DNA of 64,000 nucleotides from CAWDLX01 sp963753485 (GCA_963753485.1 CAVWCL010000018.1:124001-188000), one strand, 5' to 3'; positions 51,714 through 60,330 are shown, counted from the first letter of the stretch. Notes: generated from the letters alone by a model not told the origin. Numbers and translations: made by a program.

Positions 51714-52370
51714 ATGAGCATAGGGGCGGGTGAGCCGAAGGCCGCAGTCGTCGCAGCACTTCGGACCGCCATCATCCGTGGTGAGTATGCCCCGCGACAG
51801 CGGCTAGTGGAGATCGAGCTCTGCGAACGGTTCAACACGTCCCGCTTCATCGCCCGTACGGCGCTCCAAGAGTTGCATGCAGACGGTCTGGTGGAGTTCC
51901 AGCGAAATCGGGGTGCGCGGGTCCGGGAGATCTCCTTGGCCGAGGCGATCGAGATCACCCAGGTTCGCCGGCTCCTGGAGGGATACGAGGCCGCGCAAGC
52001 GGCGCGGCGGGTCAACAATGAGCAGACGAAGGAACTGCGGGCCATCGTGAAGGACATGCGCGCGGCCGTCGCGGCCGCCGATCCCTTGCGCTACAGCGAC
52101 CTGAACCACAAGCTGCACGGCATGGTCCGCGACATCGCGGGCAACGAGACGTGCGCGCGCCTGCTGCGCCAGTTGCGCGACCAGACCATCCGGCACTCGT
52201 TCTCCCTCGCCCTGCTGCCGGGGCGGGCCAATGTCTCGCTTCCGCAGCACGAGGCCATCGTCGTCGCGGTGACGGCCAAAAACCCCGACGCGGCAGAGCT
52301 GGCGATGCACCGACATCTGGAAAGCGTGCTCGAAGCGTTCCAGGCGCTCGCCGCCGGGTCGCAGTCGTGA
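51714..52370 (+). CDS. GntR-family regulator, FCD (FadR) subfamily
   Basis: Regulator of 218 aa. The N-terminal winged helix is VVAALRTAIIRGEYAPRQRL, FNTSRFIARTALQELHADGL, VEFQRNRGARV. The C-terminal FCD helical bundle has its metal/ligand residues in DLNHKLHGMVRDIAG and the late His of HRHLESVLEAFQ. FCD regulators respond to small carboxylic acids and bind short palindromes of the TnGTnnnACnA kind, which fits the TGTCAACA-type sites of this island. The following dehydrogenase gene is coupled by a GTGA overlap. It is the best local candidate for the island's regulator. Confidence 0.9.
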   Translation: MSIGAGEPKAAVVAALRTAIIRGEYAPRQRLVEIELCERFNTSRFIARTALQELHADGLVEFQRNRGARVREISLAEAIEITQVRRLLEGYEAAQAARRVNNEQTKELRAIVKDMRAAVAAADPLRYSDLNHKLHGMVRDIAGNETCARLLRQLRDQTIRHSFSLALLPGRANVSLPQHEAIVVAVTAKNPDAAELAMHRHLESVLEAFQALAAGSQS

Positions 52371-53161
52371 GTGACGGTTTGTCGGTCGCTCTCCTGGGGT
52401 TGGGCGAGGCGGGCTCGGAGTTTGCTCGTGACCTTGTCGCCGCTGGCGTCGAGGTGCACGGCTTCGACCCCAAGGTCGCGTCGCACCCTGGTGTGACCGG
52501 CCATGACAGCGACGCCGCAGCCGCTGGCGCGGCCGGCCTCACCCTGGCCCTGACCAGCGCCCACGAGGCGAAGGAGACACTCGTCCAGGCGCTTCCCGGG
52601 ATTCGTCGCGGAACGATCTACGCCGACCTCAACACCGCCTCGGCCGGGCTCAAGAAAGAGCTGGCCAGGCTGGCCTACGATGCCGGCGTGGGTTTCGTCG
52701 ACGTAGCACTCATGGCGCCGGTTCCGGGCATGGGCCTAGGCACGCCGATGCTTGTCAGCGGCCCGGCCAGCGAGCGATTCGCCGGGTTCCTCCGACCGCT
52801 CGGCGCATCGATCGAGATCGTCGCCGGCCCCCCGGGAACGGCGGCAACGCGCAAGCTCGTCAGGAGCGTTTTCTACAAGGGTCTTGCGGCAGCCGTAGTC
52901 GAGGCCCTGCGGGCCGGTCGAGCGGCCGGTTGCGAGGACTGGCTCCGCCAGAACCTCGCCAAGGAACTCGCGCAAGCATCGACGGCCACGGTCGACCGCC
53001 TCGTCGAGGGCAGCGTCCGGCACGCCCGTCGGCGCATCGAGGAGATGGCCGCCTCGGCCGAACTGCTCACCGAGCTGGGCGTCGAGCCACGCATCGCCCG
53101 GGCGAGCGAACTGTGGCTGCGACAGCTCCTGGCTGAAAACCATCCCCCCGATCCCGCGTAG
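52367..53161 (+). CDS. NAD(P)-binding 6PGDH-like dehydrogenase (DUF1932 type)
   Basis: Protein of 264 aa. The N-terminal Rossmann domain has SVALLGLGEAGSEFARDLVA and VDVALMAPVPGMGLGTPMLV. The helical C-terminus (RKLVRSVFYKGLAAAVVEAL, LTELGVEPRIARASELWL) is of the DUF1932 type found in beta-hydroxyacid-dehydrogenase-like proteins. A lysine in FYKG could serve catalysis. The GTG at 52367 overlaps the GntR stop. It probably oxidises or reduces a hydroxy acid of the pathway, substrate unknown. Confidence 0.82.
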   Translation: MSDGLSVALLGLGEAGSEFARDLVAAGVEVHGFDPKVASHPGVTGHDSDAAAAGAAGLTLALTSAHEAKETLVQALPGIRRGTIYADLNTASAGLKKELARLAYDAGVGFVDVALMAPVPGMGLGTPMLVSGPASERFAGFLRPLGASIEIVAGPPGTAATRKLVRSVFYKGLAAAVVEALRAGRAAGCEDWLRQNLAKELAQASTATVDRLVEGSVRHARRRIEEMAASAELLTELGVEPRIARASELWLRQLLAENHPPDPA

Positions 53162-53549
53162 CCCGTTACCGCGACGAACCCGGCCGGATGCCGGCGCTTC
53201 ACCACGAAGTCCCGCTGCGTCAGGCCACATCTGTTCGGCCGGCGCGGGAGCACGATTCGGCTGACGCGCGAGCGTGGTACACAACGACGCCTATCGTAGC
53301 GCCCGCAGCTCGTCGCCTCCTTGGTCGCCAGGCGATCCAGTTGACGCGGAATCATCGACAAAATCGTCGCCAATGACTAGGCTACTGCCGCCGGGTCAAC
53401 TCCGGGAGGACGTCCACCGCCGTCGAGCAACCCACCGCGCGCCGCCGTCGGCCTAGGTGGCTGGTGTAAATCGATCTACACCAGCCACCTAGGGCTTCCC
53501 GCGCGGCTGGTCGACTGGTCGCACCCGTCCGAGAGAAGGGCATATAGAG
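53162..53549. other. Intergenic control region before the ring-cleavage genes
   Basis: About 390 bp with no convincing gene. Its main feature is the 17-bp perfect inverted repeat at 53452-53493. The rest shows no protein family and no further strong hairpin. Confidence 0.4.
53452..53493. promoter_or_regulatory. Perfect 17-bp inverted repeat upstream of the dioxygenase
   Basis: Bases 53452-53468 are exactly complementary to 53477-53493, with an 8-bp centre containing ATCGAT. It ends 56 bp before the dioxygenase ATG. The arms are only moderately GC-rich, so a large operator is as likely as a terminator for the preceding gene. Confidence 0.6.
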
Positions 53550-54587
53550 ATGCACGAAGAACGATGTCGCGACATCGCCCATGTCGGTGCCGTGGAGCTG
53601 CTGAGTCCGCGCCCCGAGGAGACCGTCGCATTCTTCGTCCGCATCCTCGGCCTGACCGAGGTCGGGCGATCCGGCAGCTCGGTCTACGTCCATGCCTGGG
53701 ACGACTATGAGAAGTTCACTGTCAAGGTCACCGAGTCGGCCCAGCCCGGCCTGGGCCGTACCTGGATCAGGGCCGCGGGGCCGAACGCGTTGCAGCGGCG
53801 GGTCGATGCCATCGAGGCGGCCGGTCTCGGCAAGGGCTGGATCGAGGGTGAGAACGGCATCGGTCCCACCTACTGCTTCCTGGACCCGGACGGGCACGAG
53901 TACGGCATCTACTTCGAGAGCGAATGGTTCACCGCGGCCGATGGCCAGGCTCCCGCGCTGAAAAACCAGGCCGACAGGTTCCCGGGGCGTGGCGCCAACG
54001 TCCGACGGTTGGACCACGTCAACTTCCTGGCCCGCGACATTCCCGGAGTTGCTCGGTTCATGCCCGACGTGCTTGGGGCCCGGCTCTCTGAGCAGATCGT
54101 CAAGGACAGCGGCGAGCCGGCCGCGGTGTGGTATCACGTGAGCGACAAGTCGTACGATCTTGTTTACACCGAAGACTGGACCGGCAGCCAGGGCCGTCTG
54201 CACCACGTCGCCTTCGCCACGGACCAACGCGAGGACATCCTCCGGGCCGCCGACGTCGCGCTGGAGAATGGCATTCATATCGAGACCGGTCCGCACAAGC
54301 ACGCGATCCAACAGACGTTCTTCCTGTACCTCTACGAGCCGGCGGGAAACCGCGTGGAGCTGTGCAACGCCGGCGCGCGAATCCTGTACGCGCCCGACTG
54401 GAGGCCAATCTCCTGGACGGCGGCGGAACGAGCGAAGGGCCAGGCGTGGGGGCTCAAGACGATCGATAGCTTCCACACTCATGGCACCCCTCCCGTCGAC
54501 GTCTCGGCAGCGGGCGCGAAGCACACTGACCGCAGCCCTGGCGGACATCCACCAGCAACTTGGACCGCGGAAGGTAAGAACATATGA
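53550..54587 (+). CDS. Type I (VOC) extradiol ring-cleavage dioxygenase
   Basis: Two-domain vicinal-oxygen-chelate protein of 345 aa. The second domain carries the full 2-His-1-Glu iron site: RRLDHVNFLARD, RLHHVAFATD and NRVELCN. The first domain (AHVGAVELLSPRPEETVAFF, FLDPDGHEYGIYFESEW) lacks a complete site, as in catechol 2,3-dioxygenases. It should cleave a catechol-type ring with O2. The demethylase follows with an ATGA overlap, so the substrate may be a demethylated methoxyaromatic. No LigAB-type dioxygenase is in the window. A glyoxalase role is less likely given the full site and length. Confidence 0.85.
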   Translation: MHEERCRDIAHVGAVELLSPRPEETVAFFVRILGLTEVGRSGSSVYVHAWDDYEKFTVKVTESAQPGLGRTWIRAAGPNALQRRVDAIEAAGLGKGWIEGENGIGPTYCFLDPDGHEYGIYFESEWFTAADGQAPALKNQADRFPGRGANVRRLDHVNFLARDIPGVARFMPDVLGARLSEQIVKDSGEPAAVWYHVSDKSYDLVYTEDWTGSQGRLHHVAFATDQREDILRAADVALENGIHIETGPHKHAIQQTFFLYLYEPAGNRVELCNAGARILYAPDWRPISWTAAERAKGQAWGLKTIDSFHTHGTPPVDVSAAGAKHTDRSPGGHPPATWTAEGKNI

Positions 54588-55987
54588 GCGCGACCAACCT
54601 GCAGGAGCTGCTCGACGAGAGCGGCAATGTCGTCGAACTGTTGCGCAACTCGCAGCTGGGTGCCTACATCTACCCCGTCGTGCCGTCGGAGTTCACGAAC
54701 TGGCGACGGGAGCAGAGTGCGTGGCGGGACTCCGCGGTGCTCTTCGACCAGTCGCACCATATGGTCAACCTTTTCGTCAAGGGCCCTGATGCGCTGAAGT
54801 TGATCACCGACACGGCGATCAACAGCACGGCCAACTTCCCCGTTGACCGGGCCAAGCAGTACGTCCCAACCACTCCGGCCGGTCACGTCGTCGGCGACGG
54901 CATCCTGTTCCATGAGGAGGCGGACCACTACGTCTTCGTGGGTCGGGCGCCGGCCGCCAACTGGCTGCAGTTCCACGGCGAGACCGGCGGTTACGACGTG
55001 GAGATCGTCAAGGACGATCGGTCGCCATCGCGTCCGTACGGCCATGCGGTGACCCGGAAATACTGGCGTTTCCAGATCCAAGGTCCTAACGCGTGGAGCG
55101 TGATCACAAAGGTCAACGGCGGCCCGGTCGAGCAACTGAAGTTCTTCCACATGTCGTATATGGATGTCGCTGGCGAGCGGGTCCGCACCCTTCGTCACGG
55201 GATGGCCGGGGCGCCGGGACTCGAGTTGTGGGGTCGCTATGAAACATACGAGAAGGTTCGCAACGCGATCCTCGAGTCCGGGCAGGAGTTCGGCATCGAG
55301 CCGGTGGGTTCCCGGGCGTATGGCTCGAACACACTCGAGTCGGGCTGGATCCCGTCGCCGCTGCCGGCCATCTACACCGGCGAGGAGCTACGCGGCTACC
55401 GGCAGTGGCTCGGCATCACGAGCTACGAGGCAACCAACGCCCTAGCCGGCAGCTTCGTCTCGGACAACATCGAGGACTACTACCTCAACCCGTGGGAGCT
55501 CGGCTACGGCCCGTTCGTGAAGTTCGACCACGACTTCATCGGCGCCGAGGCGCTGAAGAAGCTCGACGCGGCCGCCCAGCGGAAGAAGGTCACGCTGGCC
55601 TGGAACGCCGAAGATGTCTCACGAATCTACGCGTCATTATTCGATGTGGGCAGCACCGGCTACCAGATGTTCGAGCTGCCGACGGCCAACTACGGCTCGT
55701 CCAACTACGACACTCTGCTTGATCGGGACGGCAAGACGGTTGGCCTGTCGATGTTCAGCGGCTACAGCGCCAACGAGAAGTGCGCCCTCTCGCTCGGCAC
55801 CGTCGACCCGGCCATCGAGATCGGTACGGAGCTCACGCTGATGTGGGGAGAGCCGAATGGCGGCAGCGGCAAGACTACGGTGCAGCCGCACGAGCAGCTG
55901 GCCATTCGGGCGATCGTCAGCCCCGTGCCCTATTCGGTAACCGCCCGGCTGGAGTACCAGAGCGGCTGGCGCACAGCCGGCGCGTAG
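54584..55987 (+). CDS. Tetrahydrofolate-dependent O-demethylase, LigM/DesA-like (GcvT superfamily)
   Basis: Protein of 467 aa, the length of LigM. It shows the family N-terminus YIYPVVPSEFTNWRREQSAW followed by FDQSHHMVNLFVKGPDALKL, then DGILFHEEADHYVFVGRAPA, GLELWGRYETYEKVRNAILE and GSRAYGSNTLESGWIPSPLP. The C-terminal part (KKVTLAWNAEDVSRI, DGKTVGLSMFSGYSANEKC) is the GcvT C-domain. LigM and DesA move the methyl group of vanillate, 3-O-methylgallate or syringate to THF. The ATG overlaps the dioxygenase stop. Methyl-THF formed would feed the MetF/MetV and MetE-like enzymes. Substrate identity is inferred. Confidence 0.9.
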   Translation: MSATNLQELLDESGNVVELLRNSQLGAYIYPVVPSEFTNWRREQSAWRDSAVLFDQSHHMVNLFVKGPDALKLITDTAINSTANFPVDRAKQYVPTTPAGHVVGDGILFHEEADHYVFVGRAPAANWLQFHGETGGYDVEIVKDDRSPSRPYGHAVTRKYWRFQIQGPNAWSVITKVNGGPVEQLKFFHMSYMDVAGERVRTLRHGMAGAPGLELWGRYETYEKVRNAILESGQEFGIEPVGSRAYGSNTLESGWIPSPLPAIYTGEELRGYRQWLGITSYEATNALAGSFVSDNIEDYYLNPWELGYGPFVKFDHDFIGAEALKKLDAAAQRKKVTLAWNAEDVSRIYASLFDVGSTGYQMFELPTANYGSSNYDTLLDRDGKTVGLSMFSGYSANEKCALSLGTVDPAIEIGTELTLMWGEPNGGSGKTTVQPHEQLAIRAIVSPVPYSVTARLEYQSGWRTAGA

Positions 55988-56104
55988 TGCGGACTCGGCC
56001 ACCGATGGCGGGACGGGCCGCAGTGAGCCGGTCGTTGACTCCACCGATTCGCAGCCGGTCAATGAGACGGGCCATCGGCTAGGAACTCAGAAAGGAGAGT
56101 GACC

Positions 56105-56887
56105 GTGTTAGTAGGAGACGTCTCAACCTGCCCTTGGATGGTGAACGCGCGGGGGCTTACCGTCCGCGCGCTGGTTGGTCGGAAGGAGACCGTGGCCGAG
56201 ATACCGCATGCGCAGGTGGTCGAGCAGCCCGCCCACATCGTGCAGCGGCCTCACTACCATGAGATCGACCAATACCAGGTGGTGACCGCCGGCTCCGGGC
56301 GCATCGGAAACATCAAGGTCGGGCCCGGCTACTTCCACTACACCGATCGTGCGACAACCTATGGCCCGATCGTCTCGGATCCCGGCGGCATCCACTACGT
56401 CGTGCTGCGGCCGAGAGGCGACATCGGGGTCGATGTCGAGGCGCAGTACATGCCCGAGGCGAGGCAATGCCGTTCGCGCAGGCCGGGCCGACATGGTTTC
56501 GGCAGCAGCGAGGCCGTGATGACTGGACGTGTCGAGAACGCGTGGCAACAGAGTCTGGACAACGGTGATGGCGGTCTGGTCGAGGCGATCTGCCTCGCCG
56601 CCGGTACGGTCATGCCCGAGCCGGTCGGGCGCAGCGACTGCGGCCCGGGCTACCTCGTGGCGCTGCGTGGTTCGCTCGTCGCTGGGGATACGGAGCTCGT
56701 CACACCGTCGGTCCTATGGCTCGAGGAGACTGACGAGTGGCCCGAGATCCTCACCCATGCGGACGCAGCGGTGGCCGCGTGGTTCAGCTTCTCCCGGGCA
56801 CACCGGGCAGAAGCCTCATCGGCGCCGACGCGTGGACGCCGGAAAGGTGCCCACAGTGGACACTCGCTCGCGGCACCTCGTCAGTGA
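56105..56887 (+). CDS. Cupin-like protein of unknown function
   Basis: Protein of 260 aa with an apparent double cupin layout. The first barrel has VQRPHYHEIDQYQVVTAGSG, GPGYFHYTDRATTYGPIVSD and IHYVVLRPRGD; the second is weaker (AICLAAGTVMPEPVGRSDCG). The HYHEIDQYQ motif offers metal ligands, so a mononuclear metal oxygenase, isomerase or binding protein is possible. The GTG at 56105 has AGGAGA 6 bp upstream; an earlier GTG at 56099 abuts that site. The C-terminal tail is low complexity. It sits between the demethylase and a small unknown gene. Confidence 0.65.
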   Translation: MLVGDVSTCPWMVNARGLTVRALVGRKETVAEIPHAQVVEQPAHIVQRPHYHEIDQYQVVTAGSGRIGNIKVGPGYFHYTDRATTYGPIVSDPGGIHYVVLRPRGDIGVDVEAQYMPEARQCRSRRPGRHGFGSSEAVMTGRVENAWQQSLDNGDGGLVEAICLAAGTVMPEPVGRSDCGPGYLVALRGSLVAGDTELVTPSVLWLEETDEWPEILTHADAAVAAWFSFSRAHRAEASSAPTRGRRKGAHSGHSLAAPRQ

Positions 56888-56978
56888 ATAATCAGGTCGT
56901 CAACCGTCGCGAGAGTGAGACACGCTTCGCGGATTCGCCAGGCCGCCGTCGATTGCGGCTATCGAGGGAGATGAAAAC

Positions 56979-57311
56979 ATGACTAGTCAAGACCCCAATT
57001 TCGGCGAGGGCGATCCCAACTTCGGGACCATTCACCCGATGAAGCCGGGTGGGCCGAAACTCGCGTGGGTAAAGGCGTCCGAGATCGCCGTGGGTGACAG
57101 GGTTTATCTCGGCACCGTGTATATGCACACCGTTATCGATTCAGGCCCCGAGAAGGCTGGCCTCTGGCGGTTGGTCTTTGCTCACCCAGAGCTTGACAAG
57201 CTGAATGTCCACTCGAGTGGGAAGCTCAGCGCCAGGTACCCGAAAGAGCGGCGCGTCCATGTCAATCCGAACTTCATATATCGGAAAATTGTTGGGGTAA
57301 TGCCGGGTTAG
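56979..57311 (+). CDS. Hypothetical protein, 110 aa
   Basis: No family recognised. The N-terminus repeats a DPNFG motif (SQDPNFGEGDPNFGTIHP). The rest looks like a small beta-rich domain (AWVKASEIAVGDRVYLGTVY, GLWRLVFAHPELDKLNVHSS, RRVHVNPNFIYRKIVG). No signal peptide and no cysteine are present. The ATG has AGGGAG about 8 bp upstream and codon use matches its neighbours, so it is probably expressed. It may be an accessory protein of the catabolic operon. Confidence 0.6.
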   Translation: MTSQDPNFGEGDPNFGTIHPMKPGGPKLAWVKASEIAVGDRVYLGTVYMHTVIDSGPEKAGLWRLVFAHPELDKLNVHSSGKLSARYPKERRVHVNPNFIYRKIVGVMPG

Positions 57312-57439
57312 TTCTTGGCGTAGTGTCGGCCGGCGCGGTCCCAGGGGCGTGTGCTCGTGTGTGCGGGCACGCCTGGACCTGGGGCCGTGCGGTCGCCGCT
57401 GGCCGATAAGGTTCGCACGACCAGAAGGGGCTGACTGCG

Positions 57440-57949
57440 ATGGAGACGTGGGAAGCGATTCGGACGCGGCGGCACGTCCGTAAATACCAGCAGCGGCCGA
57501 TCCCGCTCGCCGATCTCGATCAGATCCTCGAGGCCGGCCGGGTCGCACCGTCGTGGTCGAACAAACAGGCGCGCGCCTTCGTCGTGGTAACCGATCGCGA
57601 CCGACTCGCTGAACTCGCTACGGTTTCGGCCCGGGCCGGACATGTGCGGGACTCGGCGGCGGCAGTCGCCTTCGTCGTTCCGGACGATGACACGATGATC
57701 GTTCAGTATTCCTACGATGCCGGCCAGGCGACGATGCTCATGGCCATCGCTGCAGTGAGCCTCGGGATCGGGAGCGCTCCGGCGGAGATCGGCGACGGCC
57801 AGGAGCTGCGGAAGGTTCTCGGCCTGCCCGCCGACCAGCGATGCCTGCACGTCCTCGCGTTCGGCTACCCGGCTGACGGGCCGCTGGATCTGACCACCAA
57901 ACTCCACCGGCTCCCCTTCGACGAGATCGTCCACCGCGAATGTTGGTGA
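57440..57949 (+). CDS. Nitroreductase-family flavoprotein
   Basis: FMN-binding protein of 169 aa with AIRTRRHVRKYQQRPIPLAD and ILEAGRVAPSWSNKQARAFV (phosphate and flavin contacts) and AGQATMLMAIAAVSLGIGSA. This is the minimal nitroreductase fold, usually dimeric and NAD(P)H-dependent. It may reduce a quinone, enone or nitro group. AAGGGG lies about 11 bp before the ATG. It sits between the unknown small gene and the GalB-like gene, transcribed the same way. Confidence 0.85.
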   Translation: METWEAIRTRRHVRKYQQRPIPLADLDQILEAGRVAPSWSNKQARAFVVVTDRDRLAELATVSARAGHVRDSAAAVAFVVPDDDTMIVQYSYDAGQATMLMAIAAVSLGIGSAPAEIGDGQELRKVLGLPADQRCLHVLAFGYPADGPLDLTTKLHRLPFDEIVHRECW

Positions 57950-57985
57950 GCCGATGCTGCCATGACCGTCCCGGGCGTGGAGGCA

Positions 57986-58001
57986 AGATTGTTGATAATC
58001 T
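57986..58001. promoter_or_regulatory. Palindrome before the GalB/GalC-like genes
   Basis: AGATT, GTTGAT, AATCT: a 5-bp inverted repeat with a 6-bp spacer, 130 bp before the GalB-like start. Its TTGTTGATAA centre resembles the TGTTGACA core of the island's other sites. Confidence 0.35.
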
Positions 58002-58130
58002 ATTGGTCGGCGGGCGACTAGGTGACCGGGCGGCGGTTCTGGTGGCTCAGCCGGCTATGGCTTGCAACCGCTGAGGGCGGGCGGTCCGCCATCGCGGCGG
58101 CCGGCATCAGCCCAGTCCCATGGAGGGCAC

Positions 58131-58865
58131 GTGCAAACAGGTTCGGAGAGTTCGACAGCACTCATCGTCAGCGCCCACGCGGCCGACTTTGTGTGGCGGG
58201 CAGCCGGCGGCATCGCGACGATCACACAGAACGGAGGCAGGGCCCACATCCTGTGCCTCACCTACGGTGAGCGCGGCGAGTCGCAGGGACTATGGGCCAA
58301 TCCCGACGCCGACGAGGCGTTCGTCAAGGCCCGACGCCACGAGCAATGTCTGCAGGCGGCGGGCATGCTCGGGGCGACGATCGAGTTCGCCGACGCTGGC
58401 GACTACCCCCTCCGGGCCACCGACGGCGTCTATGACCAGGTCGTGGCCGCCATGCGGGCGGTTCACCCTGACGTCATCATGACTCACGTCCAGCACGACC
58501 CCTACAACCCCGACCACGCGTTGACCAATGAGATCGTGATCCGCGCGCGGATGATCGCTCAGGCAGCTGGGCACGACCGCTCGACGCGACCGCTCGGAGC
58601 GGCGCAGATCCTTCAATTCGAACCGCATCAGCCGGAGCAGTGCGCCTTCCATCCGAACGTCCTGCTCGACATCACGAGCGTCTTCGACCTTAAGCTCAAG
58701 GCAATGCAGGTCATGGAGGACGCCCAGGGACATCTGGTCGGCTATTACGCGGAGCTGGCCGGGCGACGAGCCGCCCAGGCGCGGCGCAATGGCGGCCCGA
58801 GCACAATCCGGCACGCCGAAGCCTACGAGCGGATGTTTCCGGTCGTGGTGGGTGATTTGTGGTGA
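58131..58865 (+). CDS. 4-oxalomesaconate hydratase-like protein (GalB type, PIG-L/LmbE fold)
   Basis: PIG-L-superfamily protein of 244 aa. ALIVSAHAADFVWRAAGG replaces the usual HPDD with HAADF, as in GalB. CLTYGERGESQGLW, FADAGDYPLR and THVQHDPYNPDH (third zinc ligand) follow. GalB hydrates 4-oxalomesaconate in gallate and protocatechuate 4,5-cleavage. The next gene, a GalC/LigK-like aldolase, would act on its product. The GTG at 58131 has GGAGG 4-5 bp upstream. A sugar deacetylase is unlikely given the motif and the context. Confidence 0.85.
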   Translation: MQTGSESSTALIVSAHAADFVWRAAGGIATITQNGGRAHILCLTYGERGESQGLWANPDADEAFVKARRHEQCLQAAGMLGATIEFADAGDYPLRATDGVYDQVVAAMRAVHPDVIMTHVQHDPYNPDHALTNEIVIRARMIAQAAGHDRSTRPLGAAQILQFEPHQPEQCAFHPNVLLDITSVFDLKLKAMQVMEDAQGHLVGYYAELAGRRAAQARRNGGPSTIRHAEAYERMFPVVVGDLW

Positions 58866-59557
58866 GCCACGTCATCCGGCGCAACCCGATTCCGCTCGAC
58901 CGCAACGTGGCCGACGACCTACGCCGGCACGGCGTGGCGACGGTGCACGAGGCTCAAGGCCGCACAGGGCTGATGGCCCCCTACCTTCGGCCGATCTATC
59001 CCGAGCGATGCATCGCCGGGCGGGCGGTCACGGTCCTGTCACATCCGGGCGACAACCTCATGCTCCACGCGGCGATCGAGATGTGCGAGGAGGGCGACGT
59101 ACTGGTCTTCGCCACGACATCGGTCTCGACCGACGGCGCATTCGGTGACCTCCTAGCAACCTCGGCCCGGGCCCGCGGAGCCGTCGCATTGATCTGCGAT
59201 GCCGGAGTGCGCGACGTCTCGGCGCTTCGTGCGATGGACTTCCCGGTGTGGGCCCGCGCGGTCTGTGCCCAAGGCACGGTGAAGGCGACGCCGGGATCCG
59301 TAAACATCGACGTCGTGGTGGGCGGGAGGATCGTGCGCCCGGGCGACCTCGTCGTCGCCGACGACGACGGCGTCGTCGTGGTGCGCCGCGAGAACGGAAA
59401 GCAGGTGGCGGCTGCGGCGGCTGCCCGTGAGGCGAGCGAGGTGGAGAAGCGTCGGCGCCTTGCCGCCGGGGAGCTCGGGGTCGACATCTATGGCCTGCGC
59501 GACCTGCTGGCCAAGCTCGGCGTCGCCTACGAGGACGAGTCGCCAGAGGCGAGCTGA
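58862..59557 (+). CDS. 4-carboxy-4-hydroxy-2-oxoadipate aldolase-like protein (LigK/GalC, RraA fold)
   Basis: RraA-like class II aldolase of 231 aa. Signature residues lie in GAFGDLLATSARARG and CDAGVRDVSALRAM (Arg-Asp of the active site), with GRIVRPGDLVVADDDGVVVV as the usual C-terminal segment. LigK/GalC cleaves its substrate to pyruvate and oxaloacetate. The GTG overlaps the GalB-like stop (GTGA). The gene pair is strong evidence for a meta-cleavage pathway ending in central metabolites. A plain RraA regulator is unlikely because of the C-terminal extension and the neighbour. Confidence 0.88.
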   Translation: MSHVIRRNPIPLDRNVADDLRRHGVATVHEAQGRTGLMAPYLRPIYPERCIAGRAVTVLSHPGDNLMLHAAIEMCEEGDVLVFATTSVSTDGAFGDLLATSARARGAVALICDAGVRDVSALRAMDFPVWARAVCAQGTVKATPGSVNIDVVVGGRIVRPGDLVVADDDGVVVVRRENGKQVAAAAAAREASEVEKRRRLAAGELGVDIYGLRDLLAKLGVAYEDESPEAS

Positions 59558-59710
59558 CGCGGCCGGCCTCGGTTGTTGTATCCATAGTGGACGATAAGGC
59601 GTCATGGCGGCGTCACGGGAATCACTCCCGTTAAGCCTACGACAGCTGCCCAAAATCTCAATGATGGCGGATGTGGCGCGCGAAACCTTTCTTGGGCTAT
59701 GATCATCGGC

Positions 59711-60276
59711 ATGAATACTGCACTGATTGTTGGTGATACCCAGGTCGGAATCGTCGCGCGTTTTCCGAACGCTGAGAAGCTGCTCGCGAGGCTGGCGCAG
59801 GCGATCGAGGCCGCTCGGAAGGCTGGTGTCCCGGTCGTCTTCGTGCGCTCGGCGTTCCGCGTTGGCGGCCCGGAGATCAGCCGACGGAACAAGGCGTTCG
59901 GGGCCATGATCGGCTCCCCGGCGGTCGCGGGGGGGAGAACGACGAGGCGAGGGCGATTCACCCGAGTGTGGCGCCACTGTCCACAGAGGTCGTTGTTACG
60001 AAGCGGCGAACGTCCGCGTTCTCGGGTGGCGATCTCGACATCGTGCTTCGGTCGCTGGACGTGGACCACCTCGTCCTCACCGGCCTCGCGACCTCTGGGG
60101 TCGTACTCTCGACAGTGCGGCAGGCCGCTGATCTGGACTTCCGCCTGACTGTTTTGAGCAATGGATGTCAAGACTTCGATGAAGAGGTACATGACCTCCT
60201 GATGAACCGGGTCTTTCCGCGTCAGGCCGACGTGCTGACGGTGGAACACTGGGTCTCATCTCTTAGCGGAAACTGA
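59711..60276 (+). pseudogene. Isochorismatase-like hydrolase, single frameshift
   Basis: The first part (MNTALIVGDTQVGIVARFPN, AGVPVVFVRSAFRVGGPEIS) and the second part (TEVVVTKRRTSAFSGGDLDI, LVLTGLATSGVVLSTVRQAA) lie in two frames. They join exactly if one base is changed at the run of seven G's near 59930-59936. The cysteine of classic isochorismatases is not present (TSGVV), as in a known subgroup lacking the nucleophile. A one-base error in the run, whether a real mutation or a sequencing error, cannot be told apart here. Confidence 0.78.
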
Positions 60277-60312
60277 GGCAGGCGCGAGGTCATCCGTCGG
60301 TGGCCCGCGATC

Positions 60313-60330
60313 GCCAACGAGACTGTTGAC
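60313..60330 (+). promoter_or_regulatory. Operator-like inverted repeat, copy 3
   Basis: GCCAAC (60313-60318), GAGACT, GTTGAC (60325-60330), followed by ATC. On the minus strand it reads as copies 1 and 2 with one change in an arm and one in the spacer. It lies 163 bp upstream of the MftD-like gene. Confidence 0.65.
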
